From the NCBI RefSeq assembly GCF_043290135.1, contig NC_134710.1, positions 318,144,616 to 318,208,615 on the forward strand: DNA of 64,000 nt, given 5' to 3'. Made by a program: the position numbers and the translations under genes. Shown here in pieces: positions 33,134-44,439 of this stretch (position 1 is its first letter; each line of letters begins with the position of its first letter). The stretch is from Rhipicephalus microplus. Lineage: Eukaryota > Arthropoda > Arachnida > Ixodida > Ixodidae. A model generated the notes under the pieces. That model made no database searches. It was not told the DNA's origin and worked only from the letters and a program-made list of their open reading frames with translations.

Positions 33134-34411
33134 CTGAGAAAGACCGGAGAGATACTTTGATGAGACCTCTGCTTTTTTTATTACTAGTTGTGCAGGAACT
33201 TTCTTCAGGTGACACAATGAATAAACTTAGACTAATAAGATTACTTTGAGAACACCAACGTGATTTTTTTCACTATCATATGCTCATTATTAGAGGAGAA
33301 ATCAAGGACAAAATTTCATTTTAAACTTCGTGCCGAAATCTCTATTCATGACAAAACAAACTTCAAACGATACCTTTTTCATAATTTGGCAACATTGGCT
33401 CAGCAAAGTTTTCTGAAACTTGGTTTTCTATGTCTATGCCCTCTTGCAGTATCATGTACTTCATTTTTACCGATTAGTAACTACAGATGACCTAGTACAC
33501 GCCATGAAAATCTACGAAGTCACAGCATTAAGTGCGTGAATTTCGAGGTAGTGTCGCCACCCACATTTTTTTGTGCGTTTTTCTTACTGACAAAGCATCT
33601 TTTTGTGGTAATTGTTACGTTTTAGGCAGTGTGAATTTGTCATTTCGTAAAGCACAAAAGATCATTCTTTCACTTAATGTCCCTTAGTGTCCCTCCGTTT
33701 AAAGAAAATGTCTACTGCTCAGAAAATTTTTTTCTGATTGTGGCACAAATGAAAAGACCGTTCAACACGTCAGCGGCAACAATCATGCTTACGTGCCAAA
33801 AAGCAAAAGTATTATACTTTCAACTTATTGTCGATAGTCGATAAACATTGACCACTAGCGTCACCCAACAGCGAATGTGGTCAATCTTGACAATCTATTG
33901 GTAGGACAAAAAATCTTCGCAGGCAGACTTATTTTGCTCAAACACAAACACGTTTGAGTTTAAATTGTATTTTATGCACTTGAGACAGTTTTAGGTTGTG
34001 CTAGAGACCAATTTTTACTTTTTTTTTTCTCACGCATCCAAATAGGCACCTGGTGGTGCTGCCGACGGTACATTCGCTTGCCTGCATGCCCGCCTGCAAA
34101 CGCCGGAAAAACGTGACCACCGTGTCTGCCGCCGCTTATGACAACAACAAAAAAGTGTGTGCGTGCCTAAAACGATGACTGAAGTATTTGTTTTATTAAA
34201 AGCCAAACTTGAAGCCAGCGAAACCGCACGACATTTCCTTAGAAATAAAAGTTAACTCCTTAGTAACTTCCTTAGAAATAAAAGTTACATGAAAATATTG
34301 AAAAAATAACGCAGGAAGCACTACAACTGTCTGATCTACGCTCATTCACCATTACAGAGTTCTTCCAGCCTATGTGGAATACTGGCAGAATAGCCTTGAA
34401 TATACCCTGTA
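33134..34411. other. No gene recognised (probable intron)
   Basis: AT-rich DNA with no supportable coding region. If the exons at 33 kb and 56.5 kb belong together this is the 3' end of a long intron. Confidence 0.4.
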
Positions 34412-34639
34412 GCAGACGTTGTGGCGCCACATGTGTTATTGTCAGCTGTCGGGTGGCGCCGCCCGCGTGAGGGACTGGGACGGGCATCTCTTAATAAAGG
34501 AATTGATTTTATCACACTGACAAGTGCAGTGGCATCTTTTGTGTGTGGCTCTAATGCATCTAGCGTCTTGGCCAACCTCAAAACACAACATTGTGTCAGA
34601 TGTGGGATAAATAAACCAACAGTTTCGTGAGCGGGACTT

Positions 34640-35340
34640 GGAGTAGTTCCAAAAGCTTCAGGTGGTTACCAATTTTGCATTGACCTGACTCGTCTGAATG
34701 AGGTAGTGCTTCGAGAACGTCACATATTGCCAACCGTTGAGCAAGTTCTTGGTTTGATAGGAGACCCAAAAGTTTTTTCTAATCTCGATGCCACAGCCGG
34801 CTTTCACCAGGTCAAGCTTGCTCCAGAGTCCAAAAAGTTGAAAACTTTCGTAACGCCTTTTGGTCGATAATGTTTTTGTCGCCTGCCGTTTGGTATCACA
34901 ACGGCCCCGGAATATTTTGAAAAACAGATGGCAAGAATCTTCGAGGGTCAAGAAGGTACCGCAAATATGACACATCGCGACAAGAAAAAACACGACACCC
35001 GCTTAGAGCAAGTCCTCTTGCGTCTCTCTAAAGCCTGAATCAATCTAAACAGTGAAAAGTGCCACTTTGGTGTGTCCAAAGTGCCTTTCCTAGGTGTTGT
35101 CATCTCATCAGCCAATAACATCAGGCCCTATGCAGACAAAATTGATGCTATCAAGACTCTTGAAGCACCCAAAAACACCGCCAAACTTCGCCAACTTCTC
35201 AAAATGGTGAACCACCTTGCTAGGTTCCTTCCTAACATCTCTGAGATTACAACACCCCCGCGTGTTTTTCTGAGCAAAAAACAGTGTGGGCATGGCACCA
35301 CGCACAATAGTCGGCCTTCAGCAAGATCAAACAACTGCTA
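34640..35340 (+). pseudogene. Gypsy 3 reverse transcriptase, broken
   Basis: Motifs in order: LTRLNEVVLRERHILPTVEQ, VFSNLDATAGFHQVKLAPES, TFVTPFGR followed by a stop, RLPFGITTAPEYFEKQM, then the thumb region (INLNSEKCHFGVSKVPFLGV, LRQLLKMVNHLARFLPNI). The catalytic x-x-DD segment that should lie between QEG and DKK near 34960 is replaced by unrelated residues, so the enzyme could not work. A stop also interrupts at about 35037. Confidence 0.8.
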
Positions 35341-35399
35341 GTGTCAGATAGATGCATGGCTTAATATCACCCGTCCTATGCCACCCCGATTTCAGCAGA

Positions 35400-35757
35400 T
35401 GCCAGTTCTTTTGAACTAGGAGCAGCTTTACTACAAATGCAACCATCTGGAGAACATTTTCCAGTGGTATTTGCTTCTCCATACATGACGGCCACGGAAC
35501 AGAGGTACAGTCAGACTGAGAAGGAAGCACTGGTGGCTATATGGGCAATCCGCAGGTTCGGTGAGTTCGTACGTAGAATTCAGCTTACTATGGAAACGGA
35601 TCATCAAGCATTAGTCACCCTGTTCAGCAAAATGGAAGTGAATATGCTTGCCCCTCGCGCCCGAAACCTGCACCTCAAGCTGATGCACTACCAGTTCACC
35701 ATGCAGCATGTACCGGGAAATCTACTGGCAACCGCCGATGCTCTCCCGAGGATATAA
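35400..35757 (+). pseudogene. Gypsy 3 RNase H
   Basis: Contains SSFELGAALLQMQ at the start, VVFASPYMTATEQRYSQTEK, EALVAIWAIRRFGEFV, METDHQALVTLF and the end of the domain HVPGNLLATADALPRI. The frame is open from 35437 to 35757. The first catalytic Asp region (isaDAS) is visible at about 35400. It is broken upstream by a frameshift at 35340. Confidence 0.75.
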
Positions 35758-35880
35758 CCAAAGGTTTTTTTCTTCCGTCAACATGGTGGAATTGTTTGCA
35801 ACAGAACCTTTTAACAATACATCGTCATCTTCGCCATTAAATCCTTATGATATCTAGAAAGCACAAAGGACTAATGGCGA

Positions 35881-36791
35881 GTGCACATCTCTTATCAATC
35901 TGGCCCGACACAATTGGCCTCAAAAGAAGAAGCTGCCCCTACATTTGACAAAAGTATAGCGCGGTGGCTAACGAGATCGCAGTCTGTGACGGTATTCCGC
36001 TCACAAGTCCCTGCATCCTGGTTCCTACTTGCGAGAACAGAAGTCCTGAATTGGTTGCAGGACGGTCATCAAAGCGTAAATCGGTGCAGAGAAAAAATCA
36101 GAGTTTTGGTGTGGTGGCCAGGGATTGCCAAAGACATTGAGCCCATGGTAGTTCAATTCGAGCAGCGTGCACACACTCTGATAAATCCAGTGGATCCACT
36201 CATTTTCACAGCATTACCGTCACCCATGGAAAATTTTGGGTATGGATCTCATCCACAGTAAAAGACAAACGTTTCTGCTTGTCGTGGATTATTGCTCCCG
36301 CTTCCCTGAAGCTGTTACCCTTCGATTGTCTACAGCTTCTGCAGTCGTCGAGGGACACAAGAGCATATTTGCTCAACATGGTATCCCAGAAGTTGTGAAA
36401 TCCAATAATGGGCCACCGTATTCCTCCCATGAGCTCCCAAGAAGTTTGCCGATTCCTATGGTTTCACCCTCGTACCAGCAGCCCCTATTTTCCTCAATCC
36501 AACGGAGAGGCTGAACGGATAGTTCGCACAGTCAAGAAACTTTTTGACAAATCAGGCGACCCACGTCTAGCCTTACTCAGCAGCAGAGATATACCGGGCG
36601 TGAATAGCTTCAGCCCTGCTCAGCTCCTAATGGGAAGACAACTCGGGTCTCGGGTACCGAAGATGAACAAGCTACTGCAACTGTCTTGGCCTGCTAGTGA
36701 TGCATCCTACAAGATGAAACGCGATGGACACTTTAATCAGCATCTTCGGGCTAGGCCGCTGCCTTTATTAGAGATAGGAGAGCGAGTTTGA
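35881..36791 (+). pseudogene. Gypsy 3 integrase
   Basis: Zinc-binding part: NWLQDGHQSVNRCREKIRVL, VWWPGI; the usual HHCC cysteines are replaced (FEQRAHTLI). Catalytic core: MDLIHSKRQTFLLVVDYCSRF has the first Asp, KSNNGPPYSSHE shows Asn where the second catalytic Asp would be (SDNGPPF in the family), and NGEAERIVRTVKK has the Glu. Frameshifts occur at 36235 and 36420-36510. It is non-functional. Confidence 0.8.
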
Positions 36792-37281
36792 GTTCAACCT
36801 GACGGAGTTCAAGCTACTGAATTAAGCGAGGCCCAACGACCCCGCAGTTACATCGCTGATACGGACCAATGTGCAGTCCTGCAGCATGACTGGCGACAAC
36901 TGTCCGGGTTCTCACAACAGAGCCCGACGGATTCTGCAACTCCTACAGGTGCAAAGAAGAATGCTTTCCCAACAAATTCGACGGCGGACATACCGGACAT
37001 TGCAAACGAGGTCAACAGTGATTCTCGTAATGATGGTGTTGTGAGAACGCGTATAGTGGCTGCCGTGTAGTGCCCCCCGCTCATCTGAACTTGTAAGGTT
37101 AAACAAGTTATTGAAGAAAGGAGGTGTTGTAGTGCCACCTGTGTTGTCATCTGTCTGGTGGCGCCGCCCGCGTCGGGGACTGGGACGGGCGTCTACTAGG
37201 TTTTGTCACGCTAAAAAGTGCGGTCACATCTCTTGTGTCTGGCTCTAATGCATCAGCCAACCTCCAAAACACAACAGCAGA

Positions 37282-37757
37282 GATGTTGTGATGTTCACAG
37301 CAGAAACAGGGGCTGTGAATTGTTCCACGATGGACCACTTGTTTGTACTACTACACTCACTAATGGCCCGATGCACACTGCTTCAACTCTTCGTGAAAAC
37401 ACCATCACCCTGGTAACCTAAATGTTTTTTTAATTTAAAAACATATCGGATACGTACCACAGCAATTTGAGTATTTTATCTTCCGTGAAGTGTGTGATTT
37501 GTGAACTGTGCCCACATGATAAAATGTCGATGTAATTATTCAAGGTGCAATTGGGGAGAATGTATTTGTATTTGGAAAGTTCAGCTTCCATACCATTTTC
37601 ACATTAGCAGAGACCGTTCAATTGGCATGATGCAGCTGCAATCTATCTTTTTTTTTCTGCTAGAAGTATTTACTACCCAAATAACAGTAAGCGAACCAAA
37701 GCACATCAGACTTAGTAGGGCAAAAGACGACTTTACATCTAGTTACATCAATTATAA
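37282..37757. other. No gene recognised
   Basis: No supportable gene or repeat. Confidence 0.4.
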
Positions 37758-37856
37758 GATTGATATGTAGGGTTTAACGTCCCAAAACTGCCATATGATT
37801 ATGCGAGATGCCGTAGTGGAGGGCTCCAGAAATTTATACCACCTGGGGTTCTTTAC
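37758..37856 (-). mobile_element. Truncated Ruka-type SINE
   Basis: Only the 3' half is present (gatatgtagggtttaacg to ccacctggggttcttt); the tRNA head is missing. The tail is at the left. Confidence 0.85.
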
Positions 37857-38389
37857 ATTTTAAATTGAAGCGTGTAGAGCAAACGATAATTAAGTGAGAT
37901 TTCACTGTTTTTCTTTTTAAAAAAATCTTGCATACATCAGCTTGCTATTACTTTTCAACAATAAATGATGCGTTATGCTAAACATCACAACCATATCTCT
38001 AAAAGAATTGCGCGCGGAGAAGAATCTTGCTTTCGTGCTGGCTGCGCCCTGACAAAAAATGTGATATACCATACACAAAGCAGCTCGGAGTTATTTGTGT
38101 TAGTACACAAACACTTTATCCTTACTTAGATACAGGCGACAAATGCGAATTGAGTTATGGTATGTAACATCAGCCCGTTTCTCGTGTCTCTACTAACCAT
38201 TGTAAATGTGCATTAAGAAGGTGGCTGTAATTTTACTGTTGCAAAAAGCAATGAAAGTAAACTTGTTGGTGCCTTTGTTTTCGCATTTTGAATACAAGCC
38301 TTTTTTCCTATTCGTGCATACTGACATTACCATTTTACGACTTTGCTAGCATAATAGCAGTGAGACCTGATGACAAAACTAAAACATAC

Positions 38390-38505
38390 ATTTTCAACAG
38401 TGCTTGGAAACAATGTTTCAACTTCAGAACACGAACCAGAATGGTCGAGTTGAGAAATACAAGAGTCCAAGCACAGATATTCGTCAAATTTTGAGCACAC
38501 AAATG
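38390..38505 (-). other. Weak exon candidate
   Basis: A minus-strand frame (CSKFDEYLCLDSCISQLDHS, then SEVETLFPSTVEN) ends at a good donor GTATGT (38384-38389), with an AG at the upstream edge. I do not recognise it. It lies inside the proposed 23 kb intron and its phase with flanking exons was not established, so it may be chance. Confidence 0.2.
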
Positions 38506-38816
38506 GCACCTATCACCATTCCCGAACAGTATACTTACTCACAAGCCATCGTGATCTGCTAGTGGGACTCACTGACAAAAAATTACTGATCTGTTCGATT
38601 TTCATTTTTGCCCAATTATGGACAATTTTGCACTGAGCTAGTAATCAATATTTTTTTATTTTAGGTTGAGTTCAGGTTTATCTTCAACAGAATTTTTTTT
38701 AATTGACACCCTTATTTTCATTTTCAACAATGACTATGCTCTTTTATGCTCATTCGTGCAATAGCACCACCACAGAACTTGTTACTTTCCCTAGGACGGG
38801 CTGAGCTCACTCACAT

Positions 38817-39054
38817 GCTTTCCACTGTTCCCATCAGAAATGAGGTAGGCTAGTCCATGCTGAAACAAGTGTTCTGCGGTGCTGCAAGCTACCCTGACCC
38901 ATTTTGGCTGATTTTCTTTGGCTATGACAGATGGTTCTATAAAACTTAAAAAGTGGCTCAAAGCATCAATTTCAGAAGAGAAAAAAGTCAATTCTGGCAA
39001 CCAGAAGAAAAAAATGGCATCCTCCTCAGTCTGCGTGCACGCTTGTACCATTGG
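38817..39054 (-). other. Weak exon candidate
   Basis: A minus-strand frame (VQACTQTEEDAIFFFWLPEL, then KWVRVACSTAEHLFQHGLAY) lies between a pyrimidine-rich stretch ending in AAG and a donor GTGAGT. Composition is protein-like but no family is recognised. It may be an alternative exon of the minus-strand gene or chance. Confidence 0.25.
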
Positions 39055-39973
39055 CAGTTGAACTTAGAAAAAAAAAGATGCTTGTTAGGTGTAATTTTCA
39101 AGAGTGACGAATAGTTTCTGTTCTCCTCTAAGTGAGGCCGCGATGTCACAGAGCAGTATACTTTCCCTAAACCATCTCAGAAGATTTTTACAAAAGAATC
39201 TCAGATAAAAAAGCCTTCATTTACCTGATACCCCAATGTAAATAGCTTTATCGGGTTCACTAGGTCAAAACTTTTTTTTCTTCATATCTTTCTTTTCTGT
39301 CTGCTGAAATCTTTCTGTTCCTTTCCCTATCTCTATACATAGCAGCATGTCAGCGACATTTAGACGCCAGCAAAAATATGTTTTTCTTAAGAAAGAGTCT
39401 CTCTCTCCTGAACCATCAGATCCGGATGATGACTGTGTCCTGCCGTGTCAGCAGTAGATACGCCGTGTCAGTAGATACTGATAGAAGCCGACAAACAGCA
39501 GGAGTGCCCAAGTTTTTTTTTTTCACAGCCTTGCTTGTGCTGTTTACTTATGTCTTTATTTATTTTTCAAGATTCACTTGCCTCCGACACACTTAGTGGT
39601 ACAGTGCCGGGAAGGCAATCATTAGCATATTTTCAAAAAAAACATTTTTTTCATATATCTTACAAATAAAACTTTTTTTTCGTGGTTAGGACATACGTAG
39701 TTTCAATTGAGTAAACGAAAAAAATCAGGACTTATGTGCCTTTCAGGCCAGAAAGCCCAATATACAGAGTTAAAGGGCTTACAGTGTGACTCATCTGCAA
39801 GGTGTTTCAACCTGCAACAACAACCGAGAGCTTTAAACTGGCAGTTTAAACCAACATTTCTCAAATTGATTCATTTTGTAGCTGCACTCATGAGTTGGCA
39901 CACGTCGCTGACGCGTGAACTTTTGGAGATGCTGTTCTGTTTTGCATCAGCTGCCATGGCTGCTATAATGACC
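39055..39973. other. No gene recognised
   Basis: AT-rich DNA with T-rich tracts; no supportable feature. Confidence 0.4.
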
Positions 39974-39987
39974 TCCAGCAATACATA

Positions 39988-39991
39988 TTGA

Positions 39992-40022
<31 letters not shown>

Positions 40023-40206
40023 TGTGGGGTTTAACGTCCCAAAACCAATATTTGATTATGAGGGACGCCGTAGTGGAGGGCTCCGGAAATTTCGACCACC
40101 TGGGGTTCTTTAACGTGCACCCAAATCTGAGCACACGGGCCTACAACATTTCCGCCTCCGTCGGAAATGCAGCCGCCACAGCCGGGATTTGATCCCGTGA
40201 CCTCCG
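39988..40206 (-). mobile_element. 5'-truncated Ruka-type SINE
   Basis: Minus strand with a long (GATT)n tail at the left. The tRNA head stops after the B box (gatcccgtgacct), so it is truncated at the 5' end of the RNA. A 14 bp TSD, tccagcaatacata / tccagcaacacata, lies at 39974-39987 and 40207-40220. Confidence 0.9.
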
Positions 40207-40639
40207 TCCAGCAACACATAGGTGCTCTCAACAGTGGTTGCCAGAGCAATTCGCAAAGGCCCCGCACCTGCTTCCATGAGCTCAAGGAGTAGCCACTCAC
40301 GATGCATACTGCGTTTCTCTGTGCTCACTGGTTTCTTTGCGCAACTGTTTATGATTGGTGATCCCTAACAAAGCAGTTCTTTCAATTCTGCGTGTGTGAC
40401 ATGGAAACAGTTGAAAGAATGGAATCTTTCTGCACCAAATTGCATGCAGGGCTACAAAAGAACACTAGTCATCACTTCTCGAAATCACAGCACGAAACCA
40501 CGAGACAATGTTGAGATTCTGAAAACTTACCCTGCAACACCGACTTCACTACAAGTCATCTAACCAAGCTTGAAAAATTCAAGCCAAGCTACCTTCATCA
40601 GCCATCGTTAGGATTGTATACCTTTCTCAAGAAAGCAGA

Positions 40640-40803
40640 AAGCATAATTTGCCAGAGATTGACAGCTGTTCCTAGTTTGGCGACTTTTGGGCGAATCATG
40701 CAATTCCACGTCCAATGAAAACGCAACCGCTGGGGTCACAATCCAACGCAGGACATTTCGGTAAGCAGCCAAGCTCCATAACCACTGTACCACCACGGTG
40801 GCT
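40640..40803 (-). mobile_element. Old SINE copy
   Basis: A diverged minus-strand copy. The head ends aaccactgtaccaccacggtggc, the body keeps aaaacgcaaccgctggggtc and ggcgacttttgggcg. It belongs to a different or older subfamily than the copy that follows. Confidence 0.5.
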
Positions 40804-40864
40804 AAACACATGTTGACAGCATCTGAATATTCCTGCCGGCGGACAGCCAAATGTCCAAGATATT

Positions 40865-41105
40865 GCCCTGCGGCAGTGGTCTAGTGGCTAAGGTACTCGG
40901 CTGCTGACCCGCAGGTCGCGGGATTGAATCCTGGCTACGGCGGCTGCAGTTCCGTTGAAGGCGGAAATGTAGGCCCGTGTGCTCAGATTTGGCTGCACGT
41001 TAAAGAACCCCAGGAGGTCGAAATTTCTGGAGCCCTTCACTACGGCGTCTCTCAAAATCATATCATGGTTTTGGGACGTTAAACCCAACATATCAATCAA
41101 TCATC
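40865..41105 (+). mobile_element. Full-length Ruka-type SINE
   Basis: 241 bp, plus strand. It has an A box in ggtctagtggctaaggtac, a B box in gggattgaatcc, the conserved body, and an (ATCA)n tail. The TSD is aaatgtccaagatatt (40849-40864) and aaatgtgcaagatatt (41106-41121). This is the cleanest reference copy in the window. Confidence 0.95.
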
Positions 41106-41392
41106 AAATGTGCAAGATATTTGCCATTACTGCAGGTAATGGTAAATACCACCGTGCAGCTATCATAGAATGTCGTGAAGATGAGCCTCCGGCATGCAAA
41201 ACCAGTACCCCGAGATCGGCGCGTCGAGGGCCGTAATGCTGCTAGCACGGCCGGGCCCTCAGGCAGGTGGCAGCAGCGGCCAAATCATGGTATTCGAATC
41301 TAAGCTAACCTCCCCACTTTTTCACTTCAATTTTTCAAAAAAAAAAACATCAGCTTAGATTCGAGCATATACGGTGACATACATTGTGATTG

Positions 41393-41465
41393 CGGCGATG
41401 GCGTTGTGGTTAGAGCATCCGCCTCGCATGCAAAAGTTCCATGGTTCAAATCCCGGTGCCACGCA
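41393..41465 (+). repeat. tRNA-like 5' end of the RTE element
   Basis: Carries an A-box-like tggttagagcatccg and a perfect B box GGTTCAAATCC at 41443-41453. The anticodon-like loop reads cctcgcatg (CGC, alanine-like). The sequence then runs into leader DNA (ccgcgtggtggctgaactgc, then ggtaacgcactccctcccc) and the endonuclease frame. It might be a separate SINE insertion, but no tail separates it from the LINE, so a built-in Pol III-type promoter is plausible. Confidence 0.65.
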
Positions 41466-41742
41466 GTTCCCAACCGCATGAAAACAAAAAACAAAAAAGT
41501 CCGCGTGGTGGCTGAACTGCATTAAGAGGCATGGGCTGCGGCCTCACCGGCAACCACCACCGGTAACGCACTCCCTCCCCAGAGAAGAATTGGCCACCCT
41601 GGTGCAGTATCTGGCCACTACCTCCCACATGCATACGTCACTTAACTCACAGCCCTCCGTCCCCAGCAGCTGCGAAGCAACTGACCACGGCGACAGTCAG
41701 ATCTGCAACGTAGCAGAGGGTGCTAAAAATCTCTGGATCCGG

Positions 41743-42522
41743 ACAGGCCGCCATTGGAACCTGAACTTGGCAACGTTTAATGCTAGAACCTTATCTAGTG
41801 AGGGAAGTCTAGCTGTACTATTCGAGGAGCTAGAGGGTGTTAAATGGATATAATAGGGCTCAGTTAGGTTAGGAGGACAGATGAGGCCTATACTGTGCTA
41901 CAGAATGGGCACGTCCTTTGCTATCGTGGCTTGGCTGACTGAAGAGAACTGGGAGTGGGGTTCCTAATTCACAGAAACATAGCCAGCAACATAGAGGAAC
42001 ACAATAGCATTAATGAAAGGGTGGTAGGTATCGTAATTAAACTGAATAAGAGATACAAGATGAAGGTGGTACATGTCAATCTGCCTGGATGTACATGTTA
42101 ATCAAGGCTGGATGTAGGCTTACGCGCCTACATCCAGCCTTGATGACGCTTCAGTTGAAAGCTTCCATGAGGATGTGGAATCGGCAATGAGCAGGGTAAA
42201 AACACACTATATTATACTGATGGGAGACTTCAATGCGAAGACAGGGAAGATACAGGCTGGAGACCAGGCAGTAGGAGATTATGGCATCGGTACTAGACAC
42301 GCCAGAGGAGAGCTACTAGTAGAATTCGCAGAACGCAACAATTTACGGATTCTGAATACCTTCTACCGAAAACAAGAAAAACGCAAGTGGACATGGAGGA
42401 GCCCTAATGGAGAAAATAAGAACGAAATAGACTTTATAATGAGTGCACACCAAGACATCGTCCAGGATGTGGAAGTGGTTGGCAAAGTACGATGCAGTGA
42501 CCATAGACTGGTACGGTCTTGA
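41743..42522 (+). pseudogene. RTE endonuclease (APE type), broken
   Basis: The N-terminal motif LATFNARTLSSEGSL lies at 41767-41815. The C-terminal half at 42175-42522 holds HYIILMGDFNAKTGKIQ (GDFN motif), RGELLVEFAERNN, KWTWRSPNGENKNEIDFI and the closing S-D-H-R catalytic motif. The middle is disrupted by frameshifts and by a perfect 19 bp palindrome at 42101-42144. In working elements it nicks target DNA. Confidence 0.8.
42101..42144. repeat. Perfect 19 bp palindrome, 6-base loop
   Basis: The left arm 42101-42119 (atcaaggctggatgtaggc) and right arm 42126-42144 are exact reverse complements. It sits inside the endonuclease reading frame where related elements have ordinary coding sequence. 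Confidence 0.95.
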
Positions 42523-42534
42523 ATTCACCTAGAT

Positions 42535-44211
42535 TTGATGAAGGAACGAAAGAAACTGATACAGAAGAAGCCAATCAATGAGCTAGCACTGAGAAGGAAA
42601 GTACAGGAATTCAGAGTCTCGCTTCAGAACAGCTACTCGGCTCATAGTGAGGAAACCAACCTTAGCGAAGATACAATGAATGATAATCTGACGAGTATCA
42701 TTACGGAGTGTGTAGTGGAAGTTGGAGCCAGGGTAGCTAGACAGGATATTTGCAAGCTTTCTCAGGAAACGAACAATCTCATTAAGAAGCATCAAATGAT
42801 GAAAGTCTCAAGTACAACAGACAAAATAAAACTGGAAGAGCTTTTAAAGCTGATTAAAAGGTGTAAGGTATGCGATGTAAGAAGGTATAACATGGAGAGA
42901 ATTGAACACACTCTGAAAATCGGAGGAAACGTCAAAGCAGTGAAGAAGAAACTTGGGATAGGTGAAAATCAGATGTATGCAATAAGGAACAAAGAAGGCA
43001 AAATAACTACCAATATGAACAGGATAGTTAGAATAGAGAAGGACTTGTACAGAGATCTGTACAGTAGCCGAGACAACCACGACCTTAATACTATAAGAAG
43101 CAGCAGTAACCCAGATGACACCCCACCAGTAATGATAGACTAAGTCAGAAAAGCTTTGGAGAGCATTCAAAGAGGCAAAGCTGCTGGTGAGGATCAGGTA
43201 ACATCAGATCTGCTGAAAGATGGAGGACAGATTGTGTTAGAAAAACTAACCACCCTGTTTACGAGGTGTCTCCTGACGGGAAGAGTACCAGAGTCTTGGA
43301 AGAATGCTATCATCATCTTAATACATAAGAAAGGAGATGGCAAGGACTTGAAGAATTACAGGTCGATCAGCTTGCTCTCTGTAGTATACAAGTTATTTAC
43401 AAAGATAACTGCTAACAGAGTAAAGAAAACATAAGAATTCAACCAACGAAAGGAACAAGCAGGATTTCGAACAGACTACTTAACAATCGACCACATTCAT
43501 ACTATCAATCAGGTAAAAGAGAAATGCTGAGAATATAACCAACCACTATACATAGCCTTCATAGATTATGAGAAGGCATTTGATTCAGTAGAAATATCAG
43601 CCGTCATGCAGACACTGCGGAATCAGGACGTCAATGAAGTATATATAAACATCCTGGAAGGAATATACAGGGGATCAACTGCTATCATAGTGCTTCATAA
43701 AAAAGCAACAGAATACCAATCAAGAAGGGTCTAAGGCAGGGGGACACAATATCCCCAATGCTGTTTACCGTGTGCTTACAGGAGGTTTTCAGAAGCCTAG
43801 AATGGGAACACATAGGGATTAGAGTTAATGGAGAGTACCTTATTAACATGCGCTTCGCCGATGACATTGCATTGCTGAGTAACTCAGGGGCCGAATTGCA
43901 ACTCATGATTACGGAGTTAGACAAGGAGAGCCGAAAGGTGGGTCTTAAAATTAATCTGCAGAAAACGAATGTAATGTACAACAACCCTGGAAGAAAGCAG
44001 CGCTTCGTGATAGATAATAGTGCGCTTCAAGCTGTAAAAGACTGTGTCTACTTAGGGCAGGTAATAACCTCGGGGCCGAACCACGAGATTGAAGTAACTA
44101 GAAGAATAAGAATGGGGTGGAGCACATTTGGCAAGCACTCTCAAATTATGACAACTAGATTGCCACTATCCCTTAAGAGGAAGGTATATAGCAGCTGTAT
44201 CTTGCCGGTAC
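42535..44211 (+). pseudogene. RTE reverse transcriptase, 5' portion
   Basis: Pieces in order: 42535-43143 (basic linker, then KKLGIGENQMYAIRNKEGKI), 43156-43434 ([54 protein letters not shown]), then about 43440-43640 in changed frames (QAGFRTDYL, FIDYEKAFDSV) and 43758-44211 with the catalytic MRFADDIALLSNSGAELQ and thumb CVYLGQVITSGPNHEIEVT. At least three stops or frameshifts separate the pieces. The frame is then interrupted by the P-family transposon. Confidence 0.85.
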
Positions 44212-44439
44212 CATGGTCCCTTAATACTTTTACTGGTCATGAAACTCCAGCGTAACTCAATGGGAGAGCTTCATATACAGCCCGCACTTTCCGCGCCGCG
44301 GCGCTGGCGTAGCTACAAAGGGGACGAGGAAGCCGCCTGCTGCTGGCCGCCATTAGCCGAGTGTGAGCGCGGAGTGGTGTTGTTTGTGCTGCTTGCACCT
44401 TTTTTTTTCTCTTTTCGCGGTCACCTCGTCGTGACCGCG

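Larger units (their letters stand above)
34417..37276 (+). mobile_element. Gypsy LTR retrotransposon 3 (Mag-like), internally deleted
   Basis: LTRs are 34417-34590 and 37125-37276, flanked by the 5 bp TSD GCAGA (34412-34416, 37277-37281). A polypurine tract gaagaaaggagg directly precedes the 3' LTR. RT starts within about 50 bases of the 5' LTR, so gag, protease and the primer-binding site region are gone. RT, RNase H and integrase follow in the right order with many frameshifts and stops. The Mag-like label comes from motif style (LPTVEQVLGLIG, LAPESKKLKTFVTPFGR). Confidence 0.85.
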
